Assembly: GCA_022867625.1 (NCBI GenBank)
Contig: JALIFM010000001.1
Coordinates: 248,001 to 312,000, forward strand
Source: Lachnospiraceae bacterium NSJ-143
GTDB taxonomy: Bacteria; Bacillota; Clostridia; Lachnospirales; Anaerotignaceae
Direction of reading: 5' to 3'
DNA length: 64,000 bases
Program-made: the position numbers and the translations under genes
Notes under the pieces: generated by a model
Database searches by the model: none
Seen by the model: the letters and a program-made list of their open reading frames with translations, nothing else
Told to the model about the DNA's origin: nothing
Shown here: in pieces, positions 1 to 8,426 of the stretch
How the letters are laid out: each line of letters begins with the position of its first letter
How positions within the stretch are numbered: position 1 is the stretch's first letter

Positions 1-1147
1 TTAACCAGTTGCCCTTAGGGCCTGCGCCTGTGTATTTAGCGTAGTTATAAATCATAGTGCAGAGTTCCTCTTTTGTAACGCTGCCCTGTGGATTGAATAC
101 TCCTTTGGATTCCTCAGGTATTATGCCGTTGTGATAGGACCACGCTATGGCGTCGCGGTACTGGCTGCTTTCTGAAACGTCAGAGTAAGGGTTTGAGAAT
201 TTGGCGCTCACTATACGCTCAATCCTGTAAAACGCCCTTGCGGCAGCTTCCCTTGTAAGCAGCTCGTCAGGTGAGAACCGGTTTGCTGCTGTTCCAAGAA
301 GCACGTCGTTGTCGTAAACATTGAGCACGCTCTTATAGTATGAGTCGGAGCTCTTGATATCGCTGAATGGGTTTTCAACACTGTCTACATTAAATTTGAC
401 ATCGGCAAGCCTTGTGCCGCTTGTGCTCTTGTTTGTTGAAACTCCGGAATTGCGTTCGCTCAGAGCCGCCTGGCTTTCTGTCTCAAACTCAACCCTTATG
501 GTATGGTCCTTTGACAAATCCTTGAATGTGTAGGAGCCTGGTTTGCCGCCGTAAACATCGTCTATGTACACTCCCTTTACAACATAGCCGCTGTTTGGCT
601 TAAACTCAAATGTAACGCTTTCGCCGCCATTGGCTTGCACGGTGTTGTTAGGCGATATTGTTCCGCCGTGGCCATAGTCTGTTTTGATAAAAAATACCTT
701 GTCTTTGTTTTCTTCTTTCCTTTTTTCTATTACGCTCGGGTCTGTTGTCCATGCTGAGGTGTCCTCCTCAGGCTTTTCCTCCCTTGAGCCTACAACCTTG
801 GTGTAGCCGCCGTTTCCTGTATCTTTGTACGCTTTTGTTTTTGTTTTGAAGGTGGCCCTTATTAAATGGTCGCCCGTGATGTTGTAAAACGTATATTTTT
901 CAACATCATCCACACTTTTGTTGTCAACTATGACCTCGTCTATAACATACCCTTCATCAGGCGTTATAATAAAGGTCACATCCTCGCCGTCTGGAATCTC
1001 AACATTGTTGTTAGGAGATATTGTGCCTCCCTCGCCGCTTGAGGCGTTGACTGTTGCTATGTCGTCAGCCATGGCATAGCCGGAAACTGAAAGGCACATT
1101 GCCAGAGCCGAAGCTATACATACTAATTTCTTTTTTAGTGACTTCAT
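1..1147 (-). CDS. SLH-domain surface protein, 3' end beyond window
   Basis: The reading frame opens at an ATG at 1147 preceded by GGAGG and stays open to the left edge, so the C-terminus is missing; about 382 residues are visible. The N-terminus is a signal peptide (Lys-rich start, hydrophobic core, cleavage probably after YAMA). Two similar segments follow, each with a GGTISPNN motif and a GYV...Y(T/S)F pattern, as in the beta-rich bacterial repeat domains of Gram-positive surface proteins. The visible C-terminal part has SLH-type sequence (TREAAARAFYRIERI, YRDAIAWSYHNGI, TKEELCTMIYNYAKY). SLH domains anchor proteins non-covalently to secondary cell-wall polymers, so this is probably a cell-surface protein; what it binds is unknown. 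Confidence 0.85.
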   Translation of the reverse strand, partial: MKSLKKKLVCIASALAMCLSVSGYAMADDIATVNASSGEGGTISPNNNVEIPDGEDVTFIITPDEGYVIDEVIVDNKSVDDVEKYTFYNITGDHLIRATFKTKTKAYKDTGNGGYTKVVGSREEKPEEDTSAWTTDPSVIEKRKEENKDKVFFIKTDYGHGGTISPNNTVQANGGESVTFEFKPNSGYVVKGVYIDDVYGGKPGSYTFKDLSKDHTIRVEFETESQAALSERNSGVSTNKSTSGTRLADVKFNVDSVENPFSDIKSSDSYYKSVLNVYDNDVLLGTAANRFSPDELLTREAAARAFYRIERIVSAKFSNPYSDVSESSQYRDAIAWSYHNGIIPEESKGVFNPQGSVTKEELCTMIYNYAKYTGAGPKGNWL

Positions 1148-1185
1148 TAAAAAAACCTCCTTTTGATAATCAGATTATTGATTTT

Positions 1186-1214
1186 ATTATACAGGTTTTC
1201 GGGCCTATTAACAA
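1186..1214 (-). promoter_or_regulatory. Predicted promoter of the SLH gene
   Basis: On the minus strand TTGTTA and TATAAT are separated by 17 bases, about 40 bases upstream of the SLH protein start. Assignment is by consensus match only. Confidence 0.55.
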
Positions 1215-1367
1215 CTTAATTGACATGAAAACAATATTACTTTTCCATTAAGTTTTTATTACATGGAGTACTTTTCCAGAATCTGTAAGGCAGATAAGAA
1301 AAGCGCCGGAAAAATGGAAGCCTTTTACAGCCAATAATTAAAAACGTAGGTTTGGAGCTCATTTGTG

Positions 1368-1396
1368 TTGACAATCAAAAATTTATAAAATATAAT
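1368..1396 (+). promoter_or_regulatory. alaS promoter
   Basis: TTGACA at 1368-1373 and TATAAT at 1391-1396 with a 17-base spacer match the vegetative sigma consensus exactly. The promoter lies just ahead of the T-box leader. Confidence 0.85.
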
Positions 1397-1402
1397 GTTG
1401 TG

Positions 1403-1665
1403 CGTTAAGAGTTTAAAGGCGTTGATAAGAAGGAGTATGCGTTTTTGACATCATCCAGAGAGACGGCTGCGGGAAATTATCCCATGCTGGAAGGCCGTTA
1501 TGTTTGTCCTGCGCAGAAGCAGTCTTTGAGCCGCCGGAGCGAATTTTAAGTAGCTTCGGACGTATACCTACGTTACAGGGTAAGAGATGCGCTTAGATTT
1601 TGGCGCAATTAGGGTGGTACCGCGAGCCTTCGCCCCTACATTTCAGGGAGACGAGGGCTTTTTTG
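1403..1665 (+). ncRNA. T-box leader of alaS (specifier GCA)
   Basis: The hallmark T-box AGGGTGGTACCGCG is at 1611-1624 and is followed by an intrinsic terminator (stem 1625-1632 with 1652-1659, then a T run). Upstream is a stem I-like region with the GATAAGAAGGAGTA and AGAGAG elements typical of the class. In the sequence GAAGCAGTCTTTGAGC the triplet at 1519-1521 is GCA, an alanine codon at the usual specifier position. In known T-boxes, uncharged tRNA pairs with the specifier and T-box and stabilises an antiterminator, so alaS would be expressed when charged tRNA-Ala is scarce. Confidence 0.93.
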
Positions 1666-1725
1666 TATCCTGAAATAAAGGTGCCGTAATATAAAACCGA
1701 TTTTTTTCAAGGAGGAGAAATAAAA

Positions 1726-4365
1726 ATGAAACCATTGGGAGTTAATGAAATAAGGGAAAAATTCCTTTCTTTCTTTGAGTCAAAGGAACACCTGAGGCTG
1801 CCTTCGGCATCGCTTGTGCCGCATAACGACAACAGCCTTCTGCTTATCAATTCAGGTATGGCGCCGCTTAAGCCGTTTTTCACAGGACAGGAGATTCCGC
1901 CAAGAAAAAGGGTTACAACCTGCCAGAAATGTATAAGAACAGGTGATATAGAAAACGTTGGAAAGACAGCCCGACACGGTACGTTTTTTGAGATGCTTGG
2001 TGATTTTTCATTTGGCGATTACTTTAAAAATGAGATTATACCATGGAGCTGGGAGTTTGTGACAAAGGTGCTTGAGATTCCTGAGGACAAGCTTTATGTA
2101 ACTGTATATCAGGACGACGATGAGGCTGCAAAAATATGGCATGAAAAAGTTGGAATACCTAAAGACCGTATTTTTTATATGGGCAAGGAGGATAACTTCT
2201 GGGAGCACGGCACAGGGCCATGCGGGCCATGCTCTGAGATTTATTACGACAGGGGTCCGGAATACGGCTGCGGACAGCCGGGCTGTACTGTAGGCTGTGA
2301 CTGCGACAGGTATATGGAATTCTGGAATCTTGTATTTACGCAGTTTGACGCACACGAGGACGGGACATATACAGAGCTTGAAAAGAAGAATATAGACACA
2401 GGCATGGGCCTTGAGAGAATGGCTACAATCATGCAGGGGGTTGACTCGATATTTGATGTGGATACACTCAAGGCTCTCAGAGACGCTGTATGCAAAATTG
2501 CCAATGTAGAGTATATGGTGGACCATAAAACGGACGAAAGCGTGCGCGTTATTGTAGACCATATCCGTTCTGTCACATTTATGACTGCTGACGGAGTGCT
2601 CCCTTCAAACGAAGGCAGGGGCTATGTTTTGAGAAGGCTTTTAAGAAGGGCCGCGCGCCACGGAAAGAGGCTTGGTATAGAAAAGGAATTCCTTGCAGAG
2701 CTCTGCGGGGTTGTTATAGAAACCTCAGGCGACGCTTATCCTGAGCTGAGAGAAAAACAGGACTATATCAGAAAAGTGCTCACAGTTGAGGAAAACAGCT
2801 TCTACAAAACCCTTGACAAGGGCATGGAAATACTTAAAAGCGATATAGAGGAAATGAAATCTAAAGGCGAAACTGTAATGGGTGCAGACAAGAGCTTCAG
2901 GCTTTACGACACATATGGTTTCCCTATTGAGCTTACAGAGGAGATACTTGAGGAATCGGCAATGGGGCTTGATAAGGACGCATTTGCGGCTGAAATGAAG
3001 GCTCAGAAGGAAAGAGCAAGAGCGGCAAGGGCCGTATCAAACTATATGGGAGCGGCTGAGACTGTATATAACCAGCTTGACCCGTCACTTACAACAGTAT
3101 TTGAGGGCTACACAAATTCAGTTATCGATAACGCAAAGGTTATAGAGCTTGTGGCGGACAACGCTGTTGCCCATAGCGCGCAGGTGGGAAGCAATGTGGC
3201 TGTGTTCCTTGACAGAACTCCGTTTTATGCTGAAATGGGCGGACAGGTAGGCGATGTGGGCGTAATAAAGACCGATATGGGAACTGTGGAAGTCACAAAC
3301 ACAATTCATGTTGTAGGCGGAAAGACAGCACATCTTGGCACTGTTGTGGACGGCATTATAACAGCAGGTGAAAAGGCTGAGGCGGCTATTGATATGAAAA
3401 ACAGGCTTGCCGTATCAAGAAACCATTCGGCTACACACCTGCTTCAGAAGGCGCTCAGGGAGGTTCTGGGAACACATGTTGAGCAGGCAGGTTCGTTTGT
3501 GTCGGCAGACAGGCTCAGGTTCGACTTTACCCACTTCCAGCCGATGACTGACTCCGAGATTAAAAAAGTCGAGGAGATAGTAAACGGTAAGGTGCTGGAG
3601 GGCATCGATATTGATATATCCGAAAAATCCATAGACGAAGCCAGAAAAATGGGCGCTATGGCGCTTTTTGGAGAGAAATACGGCGATGTTGTGCGTGTTG
3701 TGGATATGGGCGGCTTCAGTATAGAGCTCTGCGGAGGAGCACACCTTAAAAACACAGCACAGATAGGCTCGTTTAAGATTGTGTCTGAAAACGGGATATC
3801 CTCCGGTGTAAGGCGTATTGAGGCGCTTACAGGCGAGGGCGCTCTCAGACATTACCAGAATGAGGAAGCTGCCCTTAAAGAGGTCTGCTCAGTGCTTAAG
3901 ACAACCCCTGACAGCATGGTTAAGAGGCTTCAGGATATTATAAGCCAGCAGAAGGAGCTGGCAAGGGAAGTTGAAAGGCTTAAGGCCGAAATGGCATCTG
4001 GAGCGGCGGATGATATACTTAAGGACTGTGTTGATATAAACGGAGTTAAGGTAATATGCGCTCAGATAGAAAACACAGGCGCAAACGACCTTAAGACAAT
4101 GGGTGACGAGCTCAAAAACAGGCTTGGAGAGGCAGTTGTTGTGCTTGCTTCCGGCACAGACGGAAAGGTGGTCCTTGTAGCCATGGCTACAAAGGGCGCA
4201 GTAGAAAAGGGAGCACACTGCGGAAACATAATTAAAGAGGCGGCTGCCGTATGCGGCGGTGGCGGCGGCGGAAAGCCTGCCATGGCTCAGGCCGGCGGAA
4301 AGGACGCTTCCAAAATAGCTGAGGCTCTTGAAAAAGCCAAAGAGGTTATAAAGGCGCAGATTTAA
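1726..4365 (+). CDS. alaS: Alanine--tRNA ligase
   Basis: Full-length class II alanyl-tRNA synthetase of 879 residues, the usual bacterial size. It charges tRNA-Ala in the cytoplasm. The N-terminal catalytic part has the family sequence LLLINSGMAPLKPFF and VTTCQKCIRTGDIENVG. The editing domain keeps its metal-binding motifs, HSATH near residue 566 and CGGAH near residue 668, which clear mischarged Ser/Gly-tRNA. The C-terminal C-Ala domain ends with a glycine-rich CGGGGGGKPAMAQAGG stretch. The ATG follows AAGGAGGAG at good spacing. The gene is monocistronic between the T-box leader and a strong terminator at 4379. Confidence 0.98.
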   Translation: MKPLGVNEIREKFLSFFESKEHLRLPSASLVPHNDNSLLLINSGMAPLKPFFTGQEIPPRKRVTTCQKCIRTGDIENVGKTARHGTFFEMLGDFSFGDYFKNEIIPWSWEFVTKVLEIPEDKLYVTVYQDDDEAAKIWHEKVGIPKDRIFYMGKEDNFWEHGTGPCGPCSEIYYDRGPEYGCGQPGCTVGCDCDRYMEFWNLVFTQFDAHEDGTYTELEKKNIDTGMGLERMATIMQGVDSIFDVDTLKALRDAVCKIANVEYMVDHKTDESVRVIVDHIRSVTFMTADGVLPSNEGRGYVLRRLLRRAARHGKRLGIEKEFLAELCGVVIETSGDAYPELREKQDYIRKVLTVEENSFYKTLDKGMEILKSDIEEMKSKGETVMGADKSFRLYDTYGFPIELTEEILEESAMGLDKDAFAAEMKAQKERARAARAVSNYMGAAETVYNQLDPSLTTVFEGYTNSVIDNAKVIELVADNAVAHSAQVGSNVAVFLDRTPFYAEMGGQVGDVGVIKTDMGTVEVTNTIHVVGGKTAHLGTVVDGIITAGEKAEAAIDMKNRLAVSRNHSATHLLQKALREVLGTHVEQAGSFVSADRLRFDFTHFQPMTDSEIKKVEEIVNGKVLEGIDIDISEKSIDEARKMGAMALFGEKYGDVVRVVDMGGFSIELCGGAHLKNTAQIGSFKIVSENGISSGVRRIEALTGEGALRHYQNEEAALKEVCSVLKTTPDSMVKRLQDIISQQKELAREVERLKAEMASGAADDILKDCVDINGVKVICAQIENTGANDLKTMGDELKNRLGEAVVVLASGTDGKVVLVAMATKGAVEKGAHCGNIIKEAAAVCGGGGGGKPAMAQAGGKDASKIAEALEKAKEVIKAQI

Positions 4366-4378
4366 TATAATTATTGTA

Positions 4379-4403
4379 AACGGCCCATTTATGGGCCGTT
4401 TTA
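4379..4403 (+). terminator. alaS terminator
   Basis: A 10-bp perfect stem (AACGGCCCAT with ATGGGCCGTT) is followed by a short T run, 14 bases after the alaS stop. Confidence 0.85.
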
Positions 4404-4421
4404 TTATGCAGAAAATTGCTG

Positions 4422-4452
4422 TTGACCATTACGTATGGTTATAGTGTAAAGT
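4422..4452 (+). promoter_or_regulatory. MerR-type promoter/operator
   Basis: TTGACC at 4422-4427 and TAAAGT at 4447-4452 are separated by 19 bases, the long spacer typical of MerR-activated promoters. A dyad ACCAT-TACGT-ATGGT (4425-4439) begins within the -35 and fills the upstream part of the spacer. This is where MerR proteins bind and untwist DNA, so the downstream MerR/TipAS gene is probably autoregulated. Confidence 0.65.
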
Positions 4453-4498
4453 GTAAGTCATAGGCAGTACTTGGTTTCTATTGCGGAGGTGGTTTGGC

Positions 4499-5395
4499 AT
4501 GATGACTGTAAAACAGGTATCGCTTTTAACCGGTGTGAGCGTAAGGACACTCCAGTTTTATGACAGTATCGGACTTTTCAGGCCCGCTGGGACAACGGAG
4601 GCCGGTTACAGGCTGTATGACGGCAGCTCTCTGGAGGTTTTGCAGAGAATTATTTTTTTCAAGGGGCTTGATTTTACGCTCAGGGAAATAAAAGAGATTA
4701 TTGAAAACCCGCAGTTTGATACTGCGGCTGCGTTTGAAAAGCAGAAAAAGGCTGTAAAGGCGAAAAGGGACAGGCTTGATTTGATGCTTCAAACCCTTGA
4801 CGGTCTTATAGGAAGTGGGGAATATATGGGTTGTGAAAAATTTGATTTGAGCGGATATTTTAATACTCTGTACGGTTTTAAGGACAGGTATCCGGATAAA
4901 ATTGCCGGGATGTATGGAAGTTTGGAAAAATTTGATGAAGTTGTATCACAGTTAAAGCAGAATGAGGGGAAAATCGCAGACATGGCGGAAAAATTATATG
5001 GAAGCGTGGAAGAATTTACAAAAGCCATGGAAAAGAACTTTACAAATTTTGTTTCTGAAGGTTTTGATGTATCTAAAATGAATACAGACCAGCTGATAGA
5101 AAGGACTGAAGCGATAACAAGAAGGCTCACAGAGGATTTGGACAGAAATCCGGAATCTTTGGCGGTACAGGAAATAGTGGGAGAAATGGTGTCTTTTGTC
5201 AATGACTGCAACAGAGGTATTGACATGGGCAGGAAATACTGGGATTTTATGGCTGAGAGCTATATGACAAACCATACTTGGATTGAGGCAAATGACAGAA
5301 AGTATGGAAACGGAGCTTCAGAATTTATAGGACGGGCGCTGAAAGCGTATATTGAAAGCCACAGGCCTGAAAGCGAATATGGTTCTGACAGCTAA
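4499..5395 (+). CDS. MerR family regulator with TipAS ligand-binding domain
   Basis: A 298-residue transcription factor. Residues 1-70 form a MerR winged helix-turn-helix (VKQVSLLTGVSVRTLQFYD), followed by a charged dimerisation helix. The C-terminal ~180 residues resemble the TipAS domain, ending in the family pattern YMTNHTWIEANDRKYGNGAS. TipA-type proteins bind thiopeptide and other amphipathic drugs and activate their own and efflux promoters; the ligand here is unknown. I chose the ATG at 4499 because GGAGGTGG lies 7 bases upstream; a TTG at 4481 is in frame but upstream of that site. The gene stands alone between two terminators. Confidence 0.9.
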   Translation: MMTVKQVSLLTGVSVRTLQFYDSIGLFRPAGTTEAGYRLYDGSSLEVLQRIIFFKGLDFTLREIKEIIENPQFDTAAAFEKQKKAVKAKRDRLDLMLQTLDGLIGSGEYMGCEKFDLSGYFNTLYGFKDRYPDKIAGMYGSLEKFDEVVSQLKQNEGKIADMAEKLYGSVEEFTKAMEKNFTNFVSEGFDVSKMNTDQLIERTEAITRRLTEDLDRNPESLAVQEIVGEMVSFVNDCNRGIDMGRKYWDFMAESYMTNHTWIEANDRKYGNGASEFIGRALKAYIESHRPESEYGSDS

Positions 5396-5405
5396 ACGTC
5401 AATGT

Positions 5406-5443
5406 CGGCCGGAAGGGATTAACCCTTCCGGCCGTTTTGTTTT
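5406..5443 (+). terminator. Terminator after merR/tipAS gene
   Basis: A perfect 12-bp stem, CGGCCGGAAGGG with CCCTTCCGGCCG, is followed by a TTTTGTTTT run. Confidence 0.88.
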
Positions 5444-5486
5444 GCGGCGTAACTGTATAATTTTGCACAGGCTGATTAATTTGTAG

Positions 5487-5515
5487 TTGCGGTTATTTTT
5501 GTGTTGGAATATAAT
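5487..5515 (+). promoter_or_regulatory. Promoter of AEC/hydratase operon
   Basis: TTGCGG and TATAAT are separated by 17 bases, about 50 bases ahead of the first AEC gene start. Confidence 0.6.
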
Positions 5516-5562
5516 GTGTATATGTTTTGGGCACATATGTTTTTGGGGAAGAGGGAAAAGGC

Positions 5563-6492
5563 TTGGAATATTTTAATATTATTTTGCAGCAGGTGTGTTT
5601 TTTCACCACAGCACTGGCAGTTGGGTTTATATCACAGAGGATAGGCTTTATAACTGACGAGATGATTACTTCAATGTCAAAGCTTATAATGAAGGTTATA
5701 CTGCCTGTTATGGTGCTTACACTTACGGCCTCAAGCGGAACAAGAAGCGAGCTTTTGTCGGCGTGGCCGTTTGCTCTGCTGGCTGTGGGAATGTATATTA
5801 TACATTTTGTAATAAGCTTTATCACAGGCAAGGCTATAAGACTTAAAAGGCCTGAGATAAATTCCCATGTCTGTTCGTGCACATTTGTAAACAGTGCTAT
5901 AATTGGCTACCCTATTGTAATAGCCATGTTTCCGGAAAAGTCCGGGCTTTTTATAGCTGCGTTTCTGGTGGTCGAAACATTTATGACATGGACTGCCGGT
6001 ATTATGGTGCTTTCTAGCGCCCACGGAAAGGGCCGTATAGATTTAAAAAAGATGATAACACCTATGACAGTGGGGCTTATCATAGGCATTTTAATGGTGC
6101 TTGTGGATATACACCCTGAAAATGTAGTGTGGGATACGCTTACCGGCATAGGCAATATCCAGAAATATTTTGGCCTTATATACATAGGCGCAGATATTGG
6201 CCAGAGGGGCTTCAAAAAGCTTTTTGCGGGGCCAAAGGTGTTTTTTACAATACCTGTAAAGCTTCTGATAGCTCCGCTGTGCGTGTTTTTCATATACCGT
6301 GCCGCAGGTATAGCCGATGATATGCTGAGGGCTATAACTGTATTTTCAATGCTTCCGTCAATGCTTGTAATAACAATACTCACTAAGGAATACGACGCGG
6401 CTCCGGATTATGGCTCAGGAGCCATACTTGCCACAACTGTAAGCTGCCTTGTGACAATGCCTGTGGTGTTTTATATAATCTCGTTTTTTTGA
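5563..6492 (+). CDS. AEC family transporter (copy 1)
   Basis: A 309-residue integral membrane protein of the auxin efflux carrier (AEC) family, with about ten hydrophobic segments in two halves. Bacterial members include malate and other organic-acid carriers. Family features include the KLIMKVILPVMVLT segment in the first half and a hydrophilic central loop. I chose the TTG at 5563 because GAGGG lies 7 bases upstream; the frame also extends to a TTG at 5527. First gene of a four-gene operon with two paralogous carriers and an aconitase-like enzyme. The substrate is not evident; a di- or tricarboxylate is my inference from the downstream enzyme. Confidence 0.88.
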   Translation: MEYFNIILQQVCFFTTALAVGFISQRIGFITDEMITSMSKLIMKVILPVMVLTLTASSGTRSELLSAWPFALLAVGMYIIHFVISFITGKAIRLKRPEINSHVCSCTFVNSAIIGYPIVIAMFPEKSGLFIAAFLVVETFMTWTAGIMVLSSAHGKGRIDLKKMITPMTVGLIIGILMVLVDIHPENVVWDTLTGIGNIQKYFGLIYIGADIGQRGFKKLFAGPKVFFTIPVKLLIAPLCVFFIYRAAGIADDMLRAITVFSMLPSMLVITILTKEYDAAPDYGSGAILATTVSCLVTMPVVFYIISFF

Positions 6493-6527
6493 CAGGGTTT
6501 AAATATTTTTTAATTGGGGATGGGGAT

Positions 6528-7463
6528 ATGGACAGCAACGTGGCGCTTTTAATCGGGCAGATGGAGATTATAGCGGCCCTTATAGTTATAGGCTTTGCCG
6601 AACAGAAGCTGAGGCTTTTTGACAGCAGTCTTATAGATTCATTTTCGTCGGTGATATCAAAGCTTATATTGCCTCTCATGCTGATAACTGTAATAGGGTC
6701 AATTTCAAGGGCAGAGCTTTTTGGCTCGTGGAAGTTTTTTGTCTGCTCGGTTGTGTGCTATATTATTATTATAACTATAAGCAAGCTTACGGCTGTGTTT
6801 TTGGGTCCGGTCGAGCCTAAAAGGAGTATGCACGCACTTTTAATGTGCTTTGGAAACTCCGGCTTTATTGGAATACCTCTTATAGTCAGCATGTTCCCTG
6901 CCTCGTCGGGAATCGCGGCTGCGTCATTTTCACTTGTTGAGAGCAGTCTCTACTGGGTTTTCGGCCCGCTTCTGATAAACTCAGGAGGAGAGAAAAAGGG
7001 CATCGACTGGAAAAAGGTTATAACGCCGCTTACAATATCGGTTTTATTGGGTTTTGCGGTTGTGCTCTTAAATCTTGATTTTTCCGGTATGGTGCTTTGG
7101 GATACAATGAAGGACGTAGGCGGCACAAGCAAATATTTTGCAAGCATTTACATAGGCATGAGTATTGGGAGAATGGGCTTTAGGAAGCTCCTGTCAAATA
7201 TGAGGGTGTTTTTGGCGGCGCCTTTTAAGCTTGTTGTATTTCCGGTGCTGGCGTTTCTGCTTTTTGGAAAAACCGGAATACTTTCAGGTGATATGCTTAC
7301 CATGTTTGTAGTGCTTTTTGCCACTCCGGCAGGAATGACACTGCCTATACTGTCTAAAATAGCCGGAATGGACGGGGAATACTCCTCGGCCGGCTGCATG
7401 GCCTCAACTATACTGTGCCTTGTGACAATGCCGCTTGTCATATGGCTTACAACTCTGTTTTAA
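6528..7463 (+). CDS. AEC family transporter (copy 2)
   Basis: A 311-residue AEC-family membrane protein, closely related to copy 3 (shared LIGQM start, SKLILPLMLIT, TSKYFASIYIGMSIGRMG and ILCLVTMPLVIWLT). It is less similar to copy 1. The ATG at 6528 follows a GGGGATGGGG site; the frame opens earlier at 6489, overlapping the preceding stop. Copies 2 and 3 probably arose by tandem duplication. The ends are 14-35 bases from the neighbouring genes, so all are likely cotranscribed. Confidence 0.88.
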   Translation: MDSNVALLIGQMEIIAALIVIGFAEQKLRLFDSSLIDSFSSVISKLILPLMLITVIGSISRAELFGSWKFFVCSVVCYIIIITISKLTAVFLGPVEPKRSMHALLMCFGNSGFIGIPLIVSMFPASSGIAAASFSLVESSLYWVFGPLLINSGGEKKGIDWKKVITPLTISVLLGFAVVLLNLDFSGMVLWDTMKDVGGTSKYFASIYIGMSIGRMGFRKLLSNMRVFLAAPFKLVVFPVLAFLLFGKTGILSGDMLTMFVVLFATPAGMTLPILSKIAGMDGEYSSAGCMASTILCLVTMPLVIWLTTLF

Positions 7464-7477
7464 GGGGGCTGGTGTTT

Positions 7478-8404
7478 ATGACTTCAGACACAGCCGTTCT
7501 TATAGGACAGATGAAAATAATAGCTTCGCTTATAGCCATAGGAATCTTTGAGCAGAGGTCCGGACTTTTTGATGACAAGCTTATAAACGCGTTTTCAGCA
7601 ATCACATCAAAGCTTATACTGCCAGTAATGCTTATTACGCTTATCGGTTCTGTATCAAGAGCGGAGCTTATAGGCTCATGGAAATTTTTTCTCTGCTCGG
7701 TGGGGTTTTACGCCATAACAGTGAGCGTAAGCAGGCTTATATCCAATTTGCCGGCAATACCCAGTGGGCAGAAGGGTATGCATACGCTTATAATGAGCTT
7801 TGGAAACGCGGGCTTTATTGGCGTTCCGCTTATAGTCAGCGTTTTTGGGGATTCAGCCGGAACGGCCGCTGCGGCTTTCTCATTTGTTGAGGCTACTCTC
7901 TGCTGGGTAGCAGGGCCTCTTATTGTAGCGGGGGGAGGCAGGGTTGACTTAAAAAAGCTTGTATCGCCCATTACAGCCTCAATACTTATAGGCGCTGCCA
8001 TAGTATTGCTTAACATGAACTTTTCAGGAAATGTTTTATGGGATACAATGAAAGATGTAGGCGGTACCTGCAAGTACTTTGCAAGCATTTACATAGGCAT
8101 GAATATAGGCAGAATGGGTATAAAAAAGCTTGGCGGAAATCTCAGGGTATTTGCCGCGGCGCCTTTTAAGCTTCTGGTATTTCCTGTAGCAGCCTATCTG
8201 CTTTTTGGAAAGACCGGAATACTTACCGGTGATACGCTTACAATGTTTATTGTGCTCTTTGCCACACCGTCCGGCATGGTACTGCCTATAGTTGCAGAGA
8301 TGAGCGGGCTTAACGGCGAGTATGTATCGGCAGGGTGTATGGCTTCTACAATATTGTGCCTGTTTACAATACCTTTTGTTATATGGCTTACAGGCATTAT
8401 CTGA
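7478..8404 (+). CDS. AEC family transporter (copy 3)
   Basis: A 308-residue paralogue of copy 2, with conserved blocks such as KLILPVMLITLIGS and KYFASIYIGMNIGRMG. The start is the ATG at 7478 after TAAGGGGGCTGG; the frame extends upstream into copy 2. It is followed 22 bases later by the hydratase gene. Two near-identical carriers could differ in specificity or form a heteromer, but the sequence does not decide this. Confidence 0.88.
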   Translation: MTSDTAVLIGQMKIIASLIAIGIFEQRSGLFDDKLINAFSAITSKLILPVMLITLIGSVSRAELIGSWKFFLCSVGFYAITVSVSRLISNLPAIPSGQKGMHTLIMSFGNAGFIGVPLIVSVFGDSAGTAAAAFSFVEATLCWVAGPLIVAGGGRVDLKKLVSPITASILIGAAIVLLNMNFSGNVLWDTMKDVGGTCKYFASIYIGMNIGRMGIKKLGGNLRVFAAAPFKLLVFPVAAYLLFGKTGILTGDTLTMFIVLFATPSGMVLPIVAEMSGLNGEYVSAGCMASTILCLFTIPFVIWLTGII

Positions 8405-8426
8405 TAAATGAAACGGAGGAAAATAA

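Larger units (their letters stand above)
1148..1725. other. Intergenic region with divergent promoters and T-box leader
   Basis: This 578-base stretch has no credible gene. It holds the minus-strand promoter for the SLH gene on the left, a plus-strand consensus promoter at 1368-1396 and the alaS T-box leader from about 1403 to 1665. Between about 1215 and 1365 I see only A+T-rich sequence. Confidence 0.8.

Noticed and set aside
1054-1251. 65-aa open frame on the plus strand
   Set aside because: It is antisense to the SLH gene start, has no ribosome site and its product looks random.
2008-4283. Several minus-strand open frames inside alaS
   Set aside because: They are antisense shadows of a highly conserved gene, with no family resemblance or start signals.
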